Below, one piece after another: positions 33,095-45,665 of a stretch of DNA of 64,000 nucleotides (positions are counted from its first letter, which is position 1; each line of letters opens with the position of its first letter). A program made the position numbers and the translations under genes. Source of the DNA: Physella acuta (lineage: Eukaryota > Mollusca > Gastropoda > Physidae); the NCBI RefSeq assembly GCF_028476545.1, contig NW_026733898.1, forward strand, positions 1 through 64,000, read 5' to 3'. Below the pieces are notes generated by a model. The model was given only the letters and a program-made list of their open reading frames with translations. It was not told where the DNA came from and did no database searches.

Positions 33095-34690
33095 GTGATT
33101 GTGGTCGCACTTTCTGAACCCACCCCTTTTGATCTCGCCAATTTCAGGCAACTCTACGTGGGAAACGCCCACCCGACACTCCCAGACAAAGTATACATTT
33201 TTTTATAGCCTATCGAAAATAGATCTATATAGTTTAACCAGTGTCCAGCTCTGTGAGGTTGTTATAATTTTAGTATTTTTTTTTATAAAATACTTTTTTT
33301 TTTAAAGAAATAAGTTACAAAAATTATCTGCTTTTTCCCGTCTCACGAAATTGTTTATTTGATCTCTTTTTAAAAAGTTCATTTAGGCCCTTGAAAAATT
33401 ATTATAGAGTAGTCTCCCTTGCTTGGAAAAATAGTACTATGGTACATTCACATTATGCTTTTACGAAGCAGTTGAAAGTTTTTGTGACTGATCAAGACCA
33501 TTTATTTGTAAGTTTTTGTGTTTTAACATGCGTCGAGTAAAAGTACACTATCGTTTTATTGTAAATACACAAGGATTCATTATTTTTTAGTTATTTTCAT
33601 TAAAAAATAAATTTAAAGTTACACACCTAATCACAAAAATCGTGACCGTTAGAGAACGGCAGCTAAACTAGAATCTAGCAGAAGCCAAGTCCAAGTTGTT
33701 GTTCAACTTTCAATGTAAGATCTCGATCTAAGTTGGATGTAGGCCTACACACTACACCCATTTTTAAACTGAATATCGATAATCTGTTTGTAGACTCTAG
33801 TTATTGATAAAATTTAAAATAATCCCATAAAACTTTGTGAAAAATCCTGTTGTCAAATACATTTTTTTTAAGTTACATTTTTGTAAGTTGTTAGATAAAA
33901 GATATCTAATTATCTAGATCTACCTACTTGTTTTTGTTACTCAAGCAAAACGAAGTGGAATCTAGATCTAGACCTAGATTCTAAATCTAGATTCAAGATT
34001 TAGAATCTACTTAATTAACTAAATATCTTCTAGATCTAGATTTAAAACCATACACTAAAATAAAAATTAATCTAAAAATATGGGACAGGTCTAAAAGCAC
34101 CCTCAATGACAGATTGTGACAAAGTTAGTTTGTTAGAGGGCATTATAAAAAAAAAAAACAACTATAAAAATATTTTTAAAAATATATAAGAGAGGCCTAT
34201 ATTTATGTTAGATTTTATGTTCAAGTTGATCTGTAAAGTACATAGGCCTAATTAGTATTTCATATCACATATGTAGTTATTGTTACTTAATGCCTTTTCA
34301 CTATAATTTAATTATATTATATTAAAGATTTTCTCACTAAATCTAAAACTTACACAATTTTCAATTTAAACATGACTTTTTAATTGGCTATGCACCAGAG
34401 CTCCTCACTAGTGATGAGCCAAATAGCGGTCACGTGGTTTTTAAAAAATAAAAATAAATTGGTTGTTATCTGGACGCCGGTCTTATAAAAAAACAGCTCA
34501 CAATATTTGATTTCTTTTTTCATAGACTGATAAAACTAATAATGCTTTACTTTCTCGCTCATTTCTGTACCTACACTGTTGATATTTTAAAAGTTCTATT
34601 AATTTTGATGAAACCAACTTTTGAATTTAGCCTCTGTTCTCCAAACCAAATTTTAAAATGCTTTTCTGGCATATCTAGCCCTGCCACCTA
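33095..34690. other. No gene recognised; TCTAGATCT-rich patch
   Basis: AT-rich and largely non-repetitive. At 33955-34045 the motif TCTAGATCTAGA and variants cluster. A donor-like CAAT|GTAAGAT occurs near 33712. This may be intergenic DNA upstream of the candidate gene below. Confidence 0.4.
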
Positions 34691-34944
34691 TGGTTTTTTT
34701 ATAACGTGAAAATCCCGCCATTTTGCTCGTGGTAAACATTTTAATCAGTAATTCTAAGAAGGTCACTGGAACTAAGACGAAAAATTGTCGGAAATCAGGC
34801 ATCCGGTCTGTACGCCATATTGTTGTTAGCAACCGGCCACGCCTCCGGGTTAGCGAGTAATACTATTATATTAGATATCTATATCTTCATTCATGATAAT
34901 AATTAATCACCTCTGCCCAACACAATTTAGGCCAGTTGCACTAA
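34690..34944 (+). promoter_or_regulatory. Promoter-like patch and possible first exon
   Basis: CCCGCCATTTTGC (YY1-type) lies near 34714. GTTGTTAGCAACC, close to an RFX X-box, lies near 34822, and a run of CpGs (CCGGCCACGCCTCCGGGTTAGCG) is split across 34833-34855. A donor-like CTAA|GTAAGA follows at 34944/34945. This is the only CpG-rich spot in a 6-kb AT-rich stretch, and it lies 1.2 kb upstream of the microprotein frame on the same strand. Confidence 0.4.
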
Positions 34945-36095
34945 GTAAGAGTATTAAATAAATTAAAATGTCTGTTCTAATTCTTTACACCCCATTGAAA
35001 AATAAAAGTATATGTGCTTGTTGTTTTTCAATATTATCTTAGTAGAGGGCTTAAAAAAATAATGCGTAAAGCTTAAGGTTGAATTTTTAAAAATTTGAAC
35101 ATCCAACTGTCAGTTGATGACCCATGACCTAGTTGGAAGATGAAATTTAAGAAGCTATTATGCTAGTTTAATGATGAATATTGAATATGGCTCATAGACT
35201 TTTTTCTCAGAAGTTTGTCCATTCTTGATTTTTTAAATATGTTCATAAAGATTGCTCATGTATTTCAGCTTCCTCTCTGTTACATAATATGAACTAGCTG
35301 CTCCTTTAATTGTTGACTTTACCTTCAACCCTGCATGTTCGATATGGCTTACCAACTAATTATTAGTTTAAGAACTGACGCAGAATTCTTATTCAATAAT
35401 TAATTTGTCAATTTGCTACACATTTTTTGTAACAAAAAGATGTGTAACATTGTGATTGGAAACTTGTTCGTGCAGTGAATGCTGAATAGAATGCTATGTG
35501 AATGATTCCATTTTAAATAGAAACATAATATATTTATCAAAATGTTTCATTCTCTTTGAGCCAGTTTATACTAAAACAATTCCATGAACAGTATTGATAA
35601 AAATAATCAAGTATCATTAATTGTCCTTATTTTTTGTGATATTAAATGTTTTGAGAAGTTATAAGAATAGGTATTGGAGTTTCTAAAGTGCAGTACATGT
35701 ATTCAAATGCTACTACACTATAATTCATGTTAAAGTAATATAACCAAAATTATAGTCCAGCTCTTGTCATGGTTGTTTATTTTGTAATTTTGTACTAGTG
35801 AAACTAGCATATGAAATTTTGGATAGGGGACTAGATAACAAGTAGCAGTAGACAATGTAGTTGCCATTTATAAAAAAAATATGCTGCATGAAAATAAGGA
35901 AAGAAGTAGGCCAATATTAATTGCTTTTTGGTTTCTTTTTTATATGAAGCACTTAGTTTACAGTAACTTTATATGCTGTAATGACTCATCACCTTGCACT
36001 GTCTTTGTTGATCACATACTTTTTAACATATGAAATATAACATTCAGTCTATTATCTCTATTCACAGTGGTATAGCTATACCACTTTTTGTGTAG
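34945..36095 (+). other. Putative intron
   Basis: AT-rich, without repeats, bounded by donor-like GTAAGA and acceptor-like CACTTTTTGTGTAG. The acceptor's pyrimidine tract is short. Confidence 0.3.
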
Positions 36096-36108
36096 GTGAT
36101 TACTAAAG

Positions 36109-36198
36109 ATGGCAGACCTTCCAAAACCTAAGACAATTATGATATTGATAATTATTACCATCTTAGTGCCACTACTTTGTTTCTGGTTCATCCATTAG
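36109..36198 (+). CDS. Candidate single-pass membrane microprotein, 29 aa
   Basis: An ATG in strong Kozak context (AAAG-ATG-G: A at -3, G at +4) opens 29 codons ending in TAG. The product starts MADLPKPKT and continues with ~18 strongly hydrophobic residues (I10-I28) ending FWFIH. Two lysines (K6, K8) precede the membrane span, which under the positive-inside rule would put the N-terminus in the cytosol. The design, a short polar head, one helix and almost no tail, resembles the class of SERCA-regulating or organelle microproteins, but I do not recognise the sequence and assign no function. An acceptor-like TTTTTGTGTAG ends 13 bases before the ATG, and a promoter-like patch lies upstream. Against it: a 29-codon frame can arise by chance in AT-rich DNA, and possible downstream exons could make it an upstream ORF. 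Confidence 0.45.
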   Translation: MADLPKPKTIMILIIITILVPLLCFWFIH

Positions 36199-36329
36199 TA
36201 CATCCAGTATATCACTAAAGTAATTTTATCACATTCAAACATTTGGTTTTTTATTAGTATTGGGCCTCTTATGATTATTTTATTATTATCATTAAATCAA
36301 TAAGTTTCATGTATGATTTTATTTTACAG

Positions 36330-36451
36330 CTGACATTTGATGTTGTGACAGTTTAAAATGTTTCAAAGGAGTAGATAACACATATTTCCAATGGGATACT
36401 AGGACTAACAGCATCATTGAAGGGGCATTATAAGTACAATCTTTTATTGAG
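36330..36451 (+). other. Possible non-coding exon
   Basis: Acceptor-like TGATTTTATTTTACAG ends at 36329 and donor-like TTGAG|GTAGGT follows at 36451. All frames contain stops, so it would be untranslated. A donor-like CTAAA|GTAATT near 36219 could join it to the microprotein exon. Confidence 0.25.
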
Positions 36452-37190
36452 GTAGGTTAATTGATTAAATATTAAACGATTGTTTATAATCAGTTACCTT
36501 GATTGTCTCAGATATCTAAAACTATAATACAGACATAAACATAATATTTTTGTTTTTTTTTGTTACATTTAAAGAAACGTAATTTTAAATGTAGTAGATT
36601 GTAAAATTATTTTTTTTAAAAATCATTAAAATTGTTGAGAATTACTAGAAGTTTTATTATTAAATAACAACAGCATAGAAATAAAAAAACACAATGAAGA
36701 TCATTTTGAAAATTCTGAATTTTTTTTTTAATTTAATAAGAAAACAGCATAAAGTATGATAAAGTAGCATTGTTTTTTTAAGAAAGCCTGGTTTAATAGA
36801 AAGAATACACAATTGTTATTTCTTGCCTATTCTCGTTTAAGAAGTTATTGATTACCGTGATTGATTACTTTTCAATAATGTCCACACAAGCTGATTGTGT
36901 TTACTGCTTAATTATTCAATCACTTGGGTAGCAAGGTCTAATTAAACTGGCTCGTTAAGTGGTTTTTTTTTTTTTTTTGTCTGGGTTTGAAGTGAGTTTA
37001 CCAAGCGGTAGTCCACTCATTGTCTTTACTTACAATATTGTATGTCCCTAAATATGTTATAATGTGCTTGTATGATACACACTTTACATTTATCATGACA
37101 TGCTTAGAATACGTAATTTCACAATCCCACCCCGTTCTTTTACAATTAAATATCTAACTAGAGTAGATAATTAATTGGATCCCCTTTCAG
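36452..37190. other. No gene seen
   Basis: AT-rich with long T-runs (36544, 36961). Confidence 0.4.
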
Positions 37191-37357
37191 AATTAATGGT
37201 TCATATAGCAGACAAAGTAGAGTTCATCAGTTTTTTTTACATGGGTATGTTTAGGGATATTGTGGCCAGTTCTGTTGAACTTGAGACTTTTGGGTTAGCA
37301 GTTGTGCATACTATATCCCAAACACACTGTCATATAATACTGTGTTCTCACCTCTGA
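37191..37357 (+). other. Weak candidate exon, 55 codons open
   Basis: Acceptor-like GGATCCCCTTTCAG ends at 37190. The following frame is open to a TGA at 37355 (LMVHIADKVEF...). No family likeness. It could be a terminal exon or chance. Confidence 0.2.
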
Positions 37358-37362
37358 CAAGT

Positions 37363-38390
<1,028 letters not shown>

Positions 38391-38394
38391 GTTT

Positions 38395-38760
38395 AAAACC
38401 TAGTTATAAAATAGATGTTTAAATGATTTACTCTAAATGAATGTAGATAGAGCTGTATAGAGTTAAACAATAGATGTTTTAGTGATTTACAAGACATGAA
38501 TGTAGCTAGAATTGTATAGAGTTATACAAAAGATGGTTAATGATTGACTCAACATGAATGTAGCTAGACTAATATAGAGTTATACAAGAGATGTTTACTT
38601 TCGTTTGTGAGTGCTTTACTTTCAGTTTTCATCTGTGAATACTTTACTTCTAGCTGTGATACTAAACTTTTAGTTGTGAATACTTGACTTTCAGCTGTGA
38701 ATTATTTACTTTTAGTTGTGGTACTTAACTTTAATTTGTGATATTTATACTTTAAGGCGT
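38395..38760. repeat. Two adjoining arrays: ~63-bp x3.5, then ~20-bp x8
   Basis: First array: ATGAATGTAGCTAGANTTG, TATAGAGTTATACAA, AGATGTTTA. From 38600 a second array: TTTACTTTCAGTTGTGAATA and variants. Confidence 0.75.
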
Positions 38761-39135
38761 GAATAGCACCCATAGTGTTTGATATACTTTCTTCGTGATT
38801 ATTCCAATTTAAGCAATGAAAAATGTTGAATCTACATAGCCGCAATCGATGGTCAAACCCTAAATGTAAACCGAAACTTGGCGTTAAAAATTTAACAATT
38901 ATTTGACCTGTCAAGTTAAATATGTTTTAGGTAACGATGCCCATGCGAAAAGCTATACTAAATGCAATGAATCATGCACAATGATGTTTAAACTAGTAAC
39001 AGTATGGACCCAAGTCCAGCGTAGCGTTATTGTACAGGGGAGACAACCTCACACCAGTAACTAACAATCGGATTACCGTTCCTGAAATTTGTCACTGACG
39101 GAATTTAGAAAAAAAAAATCCAAGCCTTTAACAGT
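38761..39135. other. No gene seen
   Basis: Unassigned AT-rich sequence. Confidence 0.4.
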
Positions 39136-39139
39136 GTCA

Positions 39140-39300
39140 ATGTTTAGCGCGTGGCTTTAATTTTGCCTCGCGCTAAGTGTGGCGCACCGCCGTCTCCCTC
39201 GTGTCTTCTCCCCCCACTCAACTAGGACGATGAGTTGTGCGAACACGGTTGTGATTTCGCTGGTTAATTAACGGATATTTGCTATACTGGTGGCGTCGTC
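39140..39300. promoter_or_regulatory. CpG-rich patch
   Basis: GCGCGTGGC, TCGCGCTAAG, GGCGCACCGCCGTC and TGCGAACACGG raise CpG well above the surroundings. No linked exon is recognised. Confidence 0.25.
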
Positions 39301-39545
39301 TAACTCAGTTTATTCAATTTAGGTTGGTACACTTGTTTTTTTTTTTACAGTTTAAATTCCATTTCTTTTTCTCTTCTTTCTTGCTATAGGAAAACATTAA
39401 ACGTAATTACTAATTAATAAGTGTTAATTAATGACGTGGCATTACCTAATAACATACAGTGTCGATATGCGTTAATATAACTGAACCCAGCAAGCCTTCT
39501 GGTCTCAATAAACGTATTGAAACACACAGTATTATAAAATAATAA

Positions 39546-39790
<245 letters not shown>

Positions 39791-40039
39791 AAGGAAGTGT
39801 GTTCAGGTGTGTTGGCTATGATTGTTATCAAAGCACCCGTAACTATTGTATCCGTCTCAGTTATTCCGTTTTTTAATTATGGACCAGGGAGCGATGCTTT
39901 AAGAATACAATTATTTCTCTCGTTTTGCATTTTCCATACAACGATTGCATAAATCAATGTCATGGTTGACTAATTATGACTTGTCATTGTACGTGTCACA
40001 AGCAACTGACTATTGTTTTCTCTATAGACATTTGCTGCA

Positions 40040-40231
40040 TCCCATTAATTAAATCTAATGGCGGCGCTCAAGGGTGTGGTTGTGGGGGGGGGGGGGGGAA
40101 TTCACAGGTAAGACTAGGTTGAAGTGGCCTACCCTATGCATATTGATTAAAATTACGTAAAGAGCAGTTGGTTTCCTCCGTATATATTTGCTGTACCCTA
40201 TTGATAGTATGTATTGGCGGCGCCCAGTAGG
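40040..40231 (+). repeat. Diverged ~155-bp direct duplication
   Basis: ATTTGCTGCATCCCATTAAT...TGGCGGCGCTCA and ATTTGCTGTACCCTATTGAT...TGGCGGCGCCCA. Confidence 0.55.
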
Positions 40232-40239
40232 GTGGGGAG

Positions 40240-40406
40240 CAACATTCCCTCTAAGGTGAAAAGGCTAGTGTGCAACTTGTATTTTGTGTGCGCGATGTTC
40301 TAAAAGTCTTATACAATGATATATGTATTTTTTACAAAATGACTGCGCGGCAGGTTCAAAACTACTGCGCGGCCGCGCAACCGCGCACCTTAGAGAAAAC
40401 ACTGCA
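40240..40406. mobile_element. MITE of the CTCTAAGGTG family
   Basis: Ends CAACATTCCCTCTAAGGTG and GCACCTTAGAGAAAACACTG pair imperfectly. The inside carries CAAAATGACTGCGCGGCAGG and CGCGGCCGCGC. A worn copy lies at 41850-41995. Confidence 0.65.
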
Positions 40407-40414
40407 CTGGGGAG

Positions 40415-40597
40415 CAGAGTTTCTTCCAGACATCTCTTCGGGGGGGGGGCGGACCCCCCCCTGAAAAAGTCTACCGCCCCCCCCCCCCCCGAACGCAATG
40501 GAATTTATATAGAAAATATACACATTTAACAGTGTCCCGTCCCCCCCCCCCCCCGTCCCCCGTCCCCCCCGGAGAGAAAAGTCTGGAAGAAACACTG
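40415..40597. mobile_element. hAT-like MITE, CAGAGTTTCTTCC family
   Basis: The 183-bp element has ends CAGAGTTTCTTCCAGAC and GTCTGGAAGAAACACTG, flanked by CTGGGGAG and GTGGGGAG (7 of 8 equal). It is full of G- and C-runs around an AT core. Confidence 0.88.
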
Positions 40598-40605
40598 GTG
40601 GGGAG

Positions 40606-41845
40606 ATTGGTTAATTTAGAGGCAGGTTGTTTAATGTAGTGTTTGACTCAGAAAATACAGATCAATAAGCTTTAAGTAAGGTGAACACAATTCAGCGTGA
40701 ACTGTGCACAGCAGTTTGTACACTAAATTTAAACAGCTTGCAGAAATTGTGTTTGAGAAATTATAATTGGATTTACGAGAAAAACAATGCCTAAATATTT
40801 TTTTAAAACGATTTCTTTGTAGTGTGATTAAGCGTGCTATGTGTATAACAGTTTATGAGTTTCTTAATTAACCCTGTTTTCAGCAATTGAGTTTGAGGAG
40901 TTTTAATTGGATTAACGACGCATCATTGTATAAGAAAAAAAGCTATGCCTAATTATTTAAAAAAAAAAATGTCTTCGTTGCATTTTTTTTTCTTCTACGC
41001 CATACCCCTCCCCCACTTAACCCCCCCCTCCACACGCACACACCCATATGCCAATCAAGCACCGGGGCCGTCTGTGTTCCGTCTACAACCGGACCTTGCA
41101 AGATATCAGATGATAGGTTTCACCTGACCGTCTCACGCCTTGTCGGGGTTTTTTTTTTAACCTGCACTCCACGACCTCTGTCTGACATGTCTCGCCGTGA
41201 CGTCACAGCCTGTCTGGGTAATTGCACCACGTCATCACACCCCCCCCCCCCATCTCTTGTATACACTTTTTCAATTTTTTCCCCTAATTTGATTAAACTA
41301 TACTTAAAAGTTTCTGATTTTAACACCCCCCCCCCCCTTCTACCCCAAAAAAAAATTCTCTCGATCTAAGCGTGTCCTCTAAAAGCCTCAACAATTTGTG
41401 ATGGACGGGAATGACATCAAGATCTTACATCATAATCTTACCTTTGAAGTTTTTTTTTTTTTACGATGCGCCATATAATATTTGATGTGGTTTTCAACCA
41501 GTGCGGCAAATTTCCTCGACGTGTTCAAATAGGTGTTATTTAATGAAATAAAAACAACGATATATTATTAATATTATATATTAGCTTAATTAAATGTATA
41601 ACTTTTCTAAAAGGTTTTGATATGTACAGTTTGGTTAGGCATACCCCCAGTGGTCGTTACGCTTTAGAGTTAACAATGTATATTGTATTGCAAGAATGTA
41701 ACACAATCATTGCCTTATAATTATGGAATCAATCGTCCCCTGTTCACAAGTATCGGCCTGTCAATGAAACAGTTCGGGGTGATAATTGTATCGAGGTGGG
41801 GTGGGGGAGAAATGGTTAAGTGGTAGAATTAACGAGTGTTAACCA
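40606..41845. other. No gene seen
   Basis: AT-rich with C-runs at 41241 and 41326. Frames here are short and low-complexity. Confidence 0.45.
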
Positions 41846-41849
41846 ATAT

Positions 41850-41995
41850 TCCCTTGAACAAGGTTAATCCTGTGTGCAAAATACATTGTATGTGCGTGGT
41901 GCAGGGATCCCCGTGGTGCACTGAACAGTCTTATACAAGGTTGTTGTTTTTTTTTTTGTATGCTATAAAATGACTGTGGGGTAGGTTGACTACTA
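41850..41995. mobile_element. Worn MITE of the CTCTAAGGTG family
   Basis: AACAGTCTTATACAAGG, ATAAAATGACTGTGGGGTAG and GACTACTACTGTGTG correspond to the interior of 40240-40406. Confidence 0.55.
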
Positions 41996-41999
41996 CTGT

Positions 42000-42205
42000 G
42001 TGTGGCCTATTGCTGCTAAACCGAATGTCTCGAGTTCGGATCCCGGGGTTCGGGTCTGTTGGATGTCCCTGAGTCTACCCAGCTCTGACGGGTACCTGAC
42101 TCATTTTAGGGAAAATTTCGGCGGATGGGCGTAGTGCTGACCACACTGTATGCCAAGATTATTGAAACAGATTAACTCTGCTTCATCTGCCCTACATGTC
42201 TTGGG
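42000..42205 (+). repeat. SINE: partial head and full body
   Basis: TGCTAAACCGAATGTCTCGAG with GTTCGGATCCC (B-box region), then CCCTGAGTCTACCCAGCTCT, GGCGTAGTGCTGACCACACT, CTCTGCTTCATCTGCCC. Confidence 0.7.
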
Positions 42206-42877
42206 CATGACCAGAAAAATACGATGAACTGTGTGGGCGGTCTTGTGACCTCTACTTTAATCAAGTTAATCAATGTGTTTACGGGGTCATGTCGCCTCGT
42301 CGAAACGAACGCGGTGACATTTCCAAAATCGTCCGTTCTATCGGAATTAAAATCTTTCCCGTTTTAAATCAAAGAAGCCATCAATAAATCACTTTTAGAT
42401 TTTAAAATTCTCACACACCTAAGTATACAATATATCTAAAATTTACTGTTTCTGTGAATTAATCATTTCGACACTACGGGCTATCTATAATCTCGACACT
42501 TCCTGTTTCGGCGGTACGGGGCTTACATCCGTGTTTACAATCTCACCACTTAGATCTAGGTGATCGTAAAATACTACGACCTTTTTGTCATAATCCTAAA
42601 TCGTGCCCTTATCATGAGCTTAGCCCTGATCCTAAAACCCTGTAGAAATAGCGATAGCTGGAGACGAAAACAAACTTGTTAGGAAATATAGTGAATATAG
42701 ATTTGTCCATCTGGCATTACTATAAGATCTCGACACATCACCCAATGTGTCTTTCGCTTTATATTTCTACCTCGACACACCAACCAATGTAATGTGTCTT
42801 ACAGCTTATTCCCTTATTCCCCTGACACATCAATGTGTGCTTCCGTTTTTTTTTTTTTTTAAACATAAAGTTCTTAT
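42206..42877. repeat. No gene; loose CGACAC...AATGTGTCTT repeats
   Basis: Between 42475 and 42845 TCTCGACACATCACCCAATG, CTCGACACACCAACCAATG and CTGACACATCAATGTGTGC recur at ~50-60 bp. Confidence 0.45.
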
Positions 42878-42911
42878 CAGCGGCGTAGCCAGGAATTAGT
42901 CATGGGATGGG

Positions 42912-42997
<86 letters not shown>

Positions 42998-43027
42998 CCT
43001 ACCCCCCCCCCCTTGCCTACGCCACTG
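42878..43027. mobile_element. hAT-like MITE with (TA)n core
   Basis: Ends CAGCGGCGTAGCC and CCTACGCCACTG. The flanks GTTCTTAT and ATTCCCAT agree at 5 of 8, as a worn duplication might. (TA)n fills most of the interior. Confidence 0.7.
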
Positions 43028-43600
43028 ATTCCCATGTTACTGTAACTTTAAGGGTTATCCATTTGTAAAAAAAATAAGCTGCCAACAAATGATTGGACGA
43101 ACTCTTTTGTAATCACTCGCTGACGTCACTTCCGCAACGCGTCCTCTGACAATCTGACTTGCGCGTTAGCTCAAGGCCAGCCGTTAAACCGGCATAATTG
43201 TCAACGGAAATTCGTTTTTCAAATGATAACAACACACACTAGTAACAGACCCCGCGCGTAGTGGGGTCATTCGGTGATGGGGAGTTCACGTTATCTTGGT
43301 TTCAAATCCACTCTCTCTGTGTGTGTAGATGCACTATACTGACTATACCAGCGTGTGTTCTACGGTTTTTTTTTTAATCAGGCTTATTTCTCCGGGGAGG
43401 GGACGGGGTTGGGCTGGCTCTTGAAATTTCCGCTGAAAGGGGGGGGGGGTGCTTACATTGTTTAATAAGTATATATAAATATCTTGCCTATAAATTATAT
43501 ATTTACATGTTTTTCTATTATGCCATACAATTGGAGTTTTCTTAGAAAAAAAGTATCGTTATCGACGATACCAATTGAACGAATACTCAGGTCAGACAAA
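43028..43600. other. No gene; MITE remnant at ~43370-43500
   Basis: TTATTTCTCCGGGGAGGGG and CTTACATTGTTTAATAAG, then TATATATAAATATC, resemble the interior of the CAGAGTTTCTTCC family, without clear ends. Confidence 0.4.
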
Positions 43601-43854
43601 TCGACGAGTACCAAAACAGTGTTTCATTAACCCCCCCCCCCCCCCCACCCCCCTTCCCCCATCACGTCCATCGTCTCCTTCCCCGGGCGAAATTGGAAAT
43701 AAAATTATTAACTCTAAATAGAACATTAATACTTCAACCATTCTTATAATTGCCTTCTCTCTCCCCCCCCCCCCCCCCACCAGCTTTAAATGATCCCCGG
43801 AGCAGAATGTCTGGGGAAAAACCTGTATCGAAATATAAGATTAATCTGTCTACT

Positions 43855-44010
43855 AGTTGTTTCGATCACATACATATGCCATACTGTTTCAGTTATGATC
43901 GGTTGGTGACAAGAATCAGCCACATACATGTGCTGTACTGTTTCAATTATGATCGGTTGGCGACAAATACAAGGCACATACATTTGCTGTACTGTTTCAG
44001 TAACGATGGC
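43855..44010 (+). repeat. 57-bp repeat, 3 units
   Basis: CACATACATNTGCYRTACTG, TTTCARTTATGATCGGTTGG, YGACAA recurs three times. Open frames on both strands across it are repeat artefacts. Confidence 0.8.
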
Positions 44011-44214
44011 ATAGACCGGCGACGTTCCGAGCCATCCTTCACATCCTAACCACCCTGCCCCTCGCCTCATGTCCAATAAACCTTACACAGCTGTCTGACC
44101 GATTGGTTTCTACTTGTTCAGAACTAGTTGGAATCATTGTGTATGCCTCCCCCCCCCTCCCGGAGCCCATCGGACGAAATAGAAACATAAAATAAATATA
44201 GAAAAATAAAACAT
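44011..44214. other. Spacer
   Basis: Unassigned. Confidence 0.4.
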
Positions 44215-44378
44215 ACAATAAACTTTATAATAACAAGCTTTTAAATGCATTGAAAATAAGTAAATAAGACTAATTTGCTTTGTAAAAAAGCCTTCAAAGC
44301 TTTTGTTAAAGTAAACAAATTAGTTTTATTTTCTTATTTCAGTGCATTTAAAAACTTGTTATTATAAACTTCTTTATA
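44215..44378. repeat. Imperfect inverted repeat (fold-back MITE-like)
   Basis: Arms 44215-44290 and 44299-44378 pair at roughly 80%. They share AATAACAAGCTTTTAAATGC with the R1 copy at 16290 and, in part, with the palindromes at 27873 and 28521. Confidence 0.7.
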
Positions 44379-44690
44379 TTTCTTTTTTTTTTCCACTTCT
44401 TAGTCATTCGTTCAAAATGAAGATGAAAGTACGTAGGGTACAACTAAAAATATTTGCGTTAAACCCCGACTAATAGCTTTAAAAGACAGTTATCTGCCCC
44501 TTAGTTATTGGCCGATGCTCAAGCAAAACCGTGATTAATTTAAAACCACAGCTCAACAGACTGATCGGGCGGTCGAGTCAAGCAAGTTATCTCCCCTTTT
44601 ATTATTGAATTCAACAATCTTTTAATTATATTTTAATGACTAATATGTAGTCTAATTAGATTTTTGAAAAAGTAGATATAGGGGCCTACA
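44379..44690. repeat. Dispersed repeat R1, copy 2
   Basis: CTAAAAATATTTGCGTTAAAC, GACAGTTATCTGCCCCTTAG, AAACCACAGCTCAACAGAC, TTATCTCCCCTTTTATTATTG, in the same order as the copies at 16545 and 26806. Confidence 0.65.
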
Positions 44691-45148
44691 TACATTGTCA
44701 TAGAAGAAGGTATCTGGAAATTTTGAACGGAATCGGTGCATTAGAAGTGGGTCAAAATTGATTTACACGATTTATTACACACACAAAAACCGACTTAGCG
44801 TGTACGGTAAAAAGATGATAAAAAATGTATAACTCGTATAGAAATAATATAATCAATGTCTATCTTTGAACACTTCTCCATAGTGAACGTGTCTTTAAAC
44901 ATGACATTAACTGATTTAATCGTCATTCTTTAGCTTTATTATAAATGCTTTTTTTTTAAGTTCTAATATAAGCATTAAAAACGTCAATGGTGGCTTTGCG
45001 TTACTTTTTTATTGAGCTATTTTTCCATTATTAGCCCAATAAAATGATGTTGCTGTATATCCTGACTACAGCACATTAAAACCTTTCTTTCGCATACTTT
45101 AATTCAACTATCCATTTAGACCGAAGGTCCTTATTTTGACGTACTTCA
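44691..45148. other. No gene seen
   Basis: AT-rich; unassigned. Confidence 0.4.
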
Positions 45149-45665
45149 CGCTACGGTCTGTTTGTTATTTTTACGTCACACTTCAACAAACTGTGATGTC
45201 ACTTGGTCGAAGTTGCCCATTAGTCACACGTAGGCGCTACGGTCTGTTTGTTATTATGACGCCACACTTCAGCAAACTGTGATGTCACTTGGTCGAAGTT
45301 GCCCATTAGTCACACGTAGGCGCTACGGTCTGTTTGTTATTATGACGCCACACTTCAGCAAACTGTGATGTCACTTGGTCGAAGTTGCCCATTAGTCACA
45401 CGTAGGCGCTACGGTCTGTTTGTTATTATGACGCCACACTTCAGCAAACTGTGATGTCACTTGGTCGAAGTTGCCCATTAGTCACACGTAGGCGCTACGG
45501 TCTGTTTGTTATTATGACGTCACATTTCAGCAAACTGTGATGTCACTTGGTCGAAGATGCCTATTAGTCACACGTAGGCGCTACGGTCTGTTTGTTATTA
45601 TGACGTCACATTTCAACAAACTGTGATGTCACTTGGTCGAAGTTGCTTATTAGTCACACGTAGGC
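45149..45665 (+). repeat. 86-bp satellite, 6 units
   Basis: CGCTACGGTCTG starts at 45149, 45235, 45321, 45407, 45493 and 45579. The three middle units are almost identical; the first and the last two are diverged. Each unit carries TGACG(C/T)CACA and TGTGATGTCACTTGG, CRE-like steps. Confidence 0.95.

Noticed and set aside
40265-40595. Several frames of 64-77 codons
   Set aside because: They cross two MITEs full of homopolymer runs.
43750-44076. Open frames of 99 and 96 codons on opposite strands
   Set aside because: They run across a 57-bp (19-codon) triplicate repeat and a C-run; both strands being open points to repeat effect.
45149-45665. CRISPR-like regular direct repeats
   Set aside because: The whole 86-bp unit is conserved, with no variable spacers; it is a satellite.
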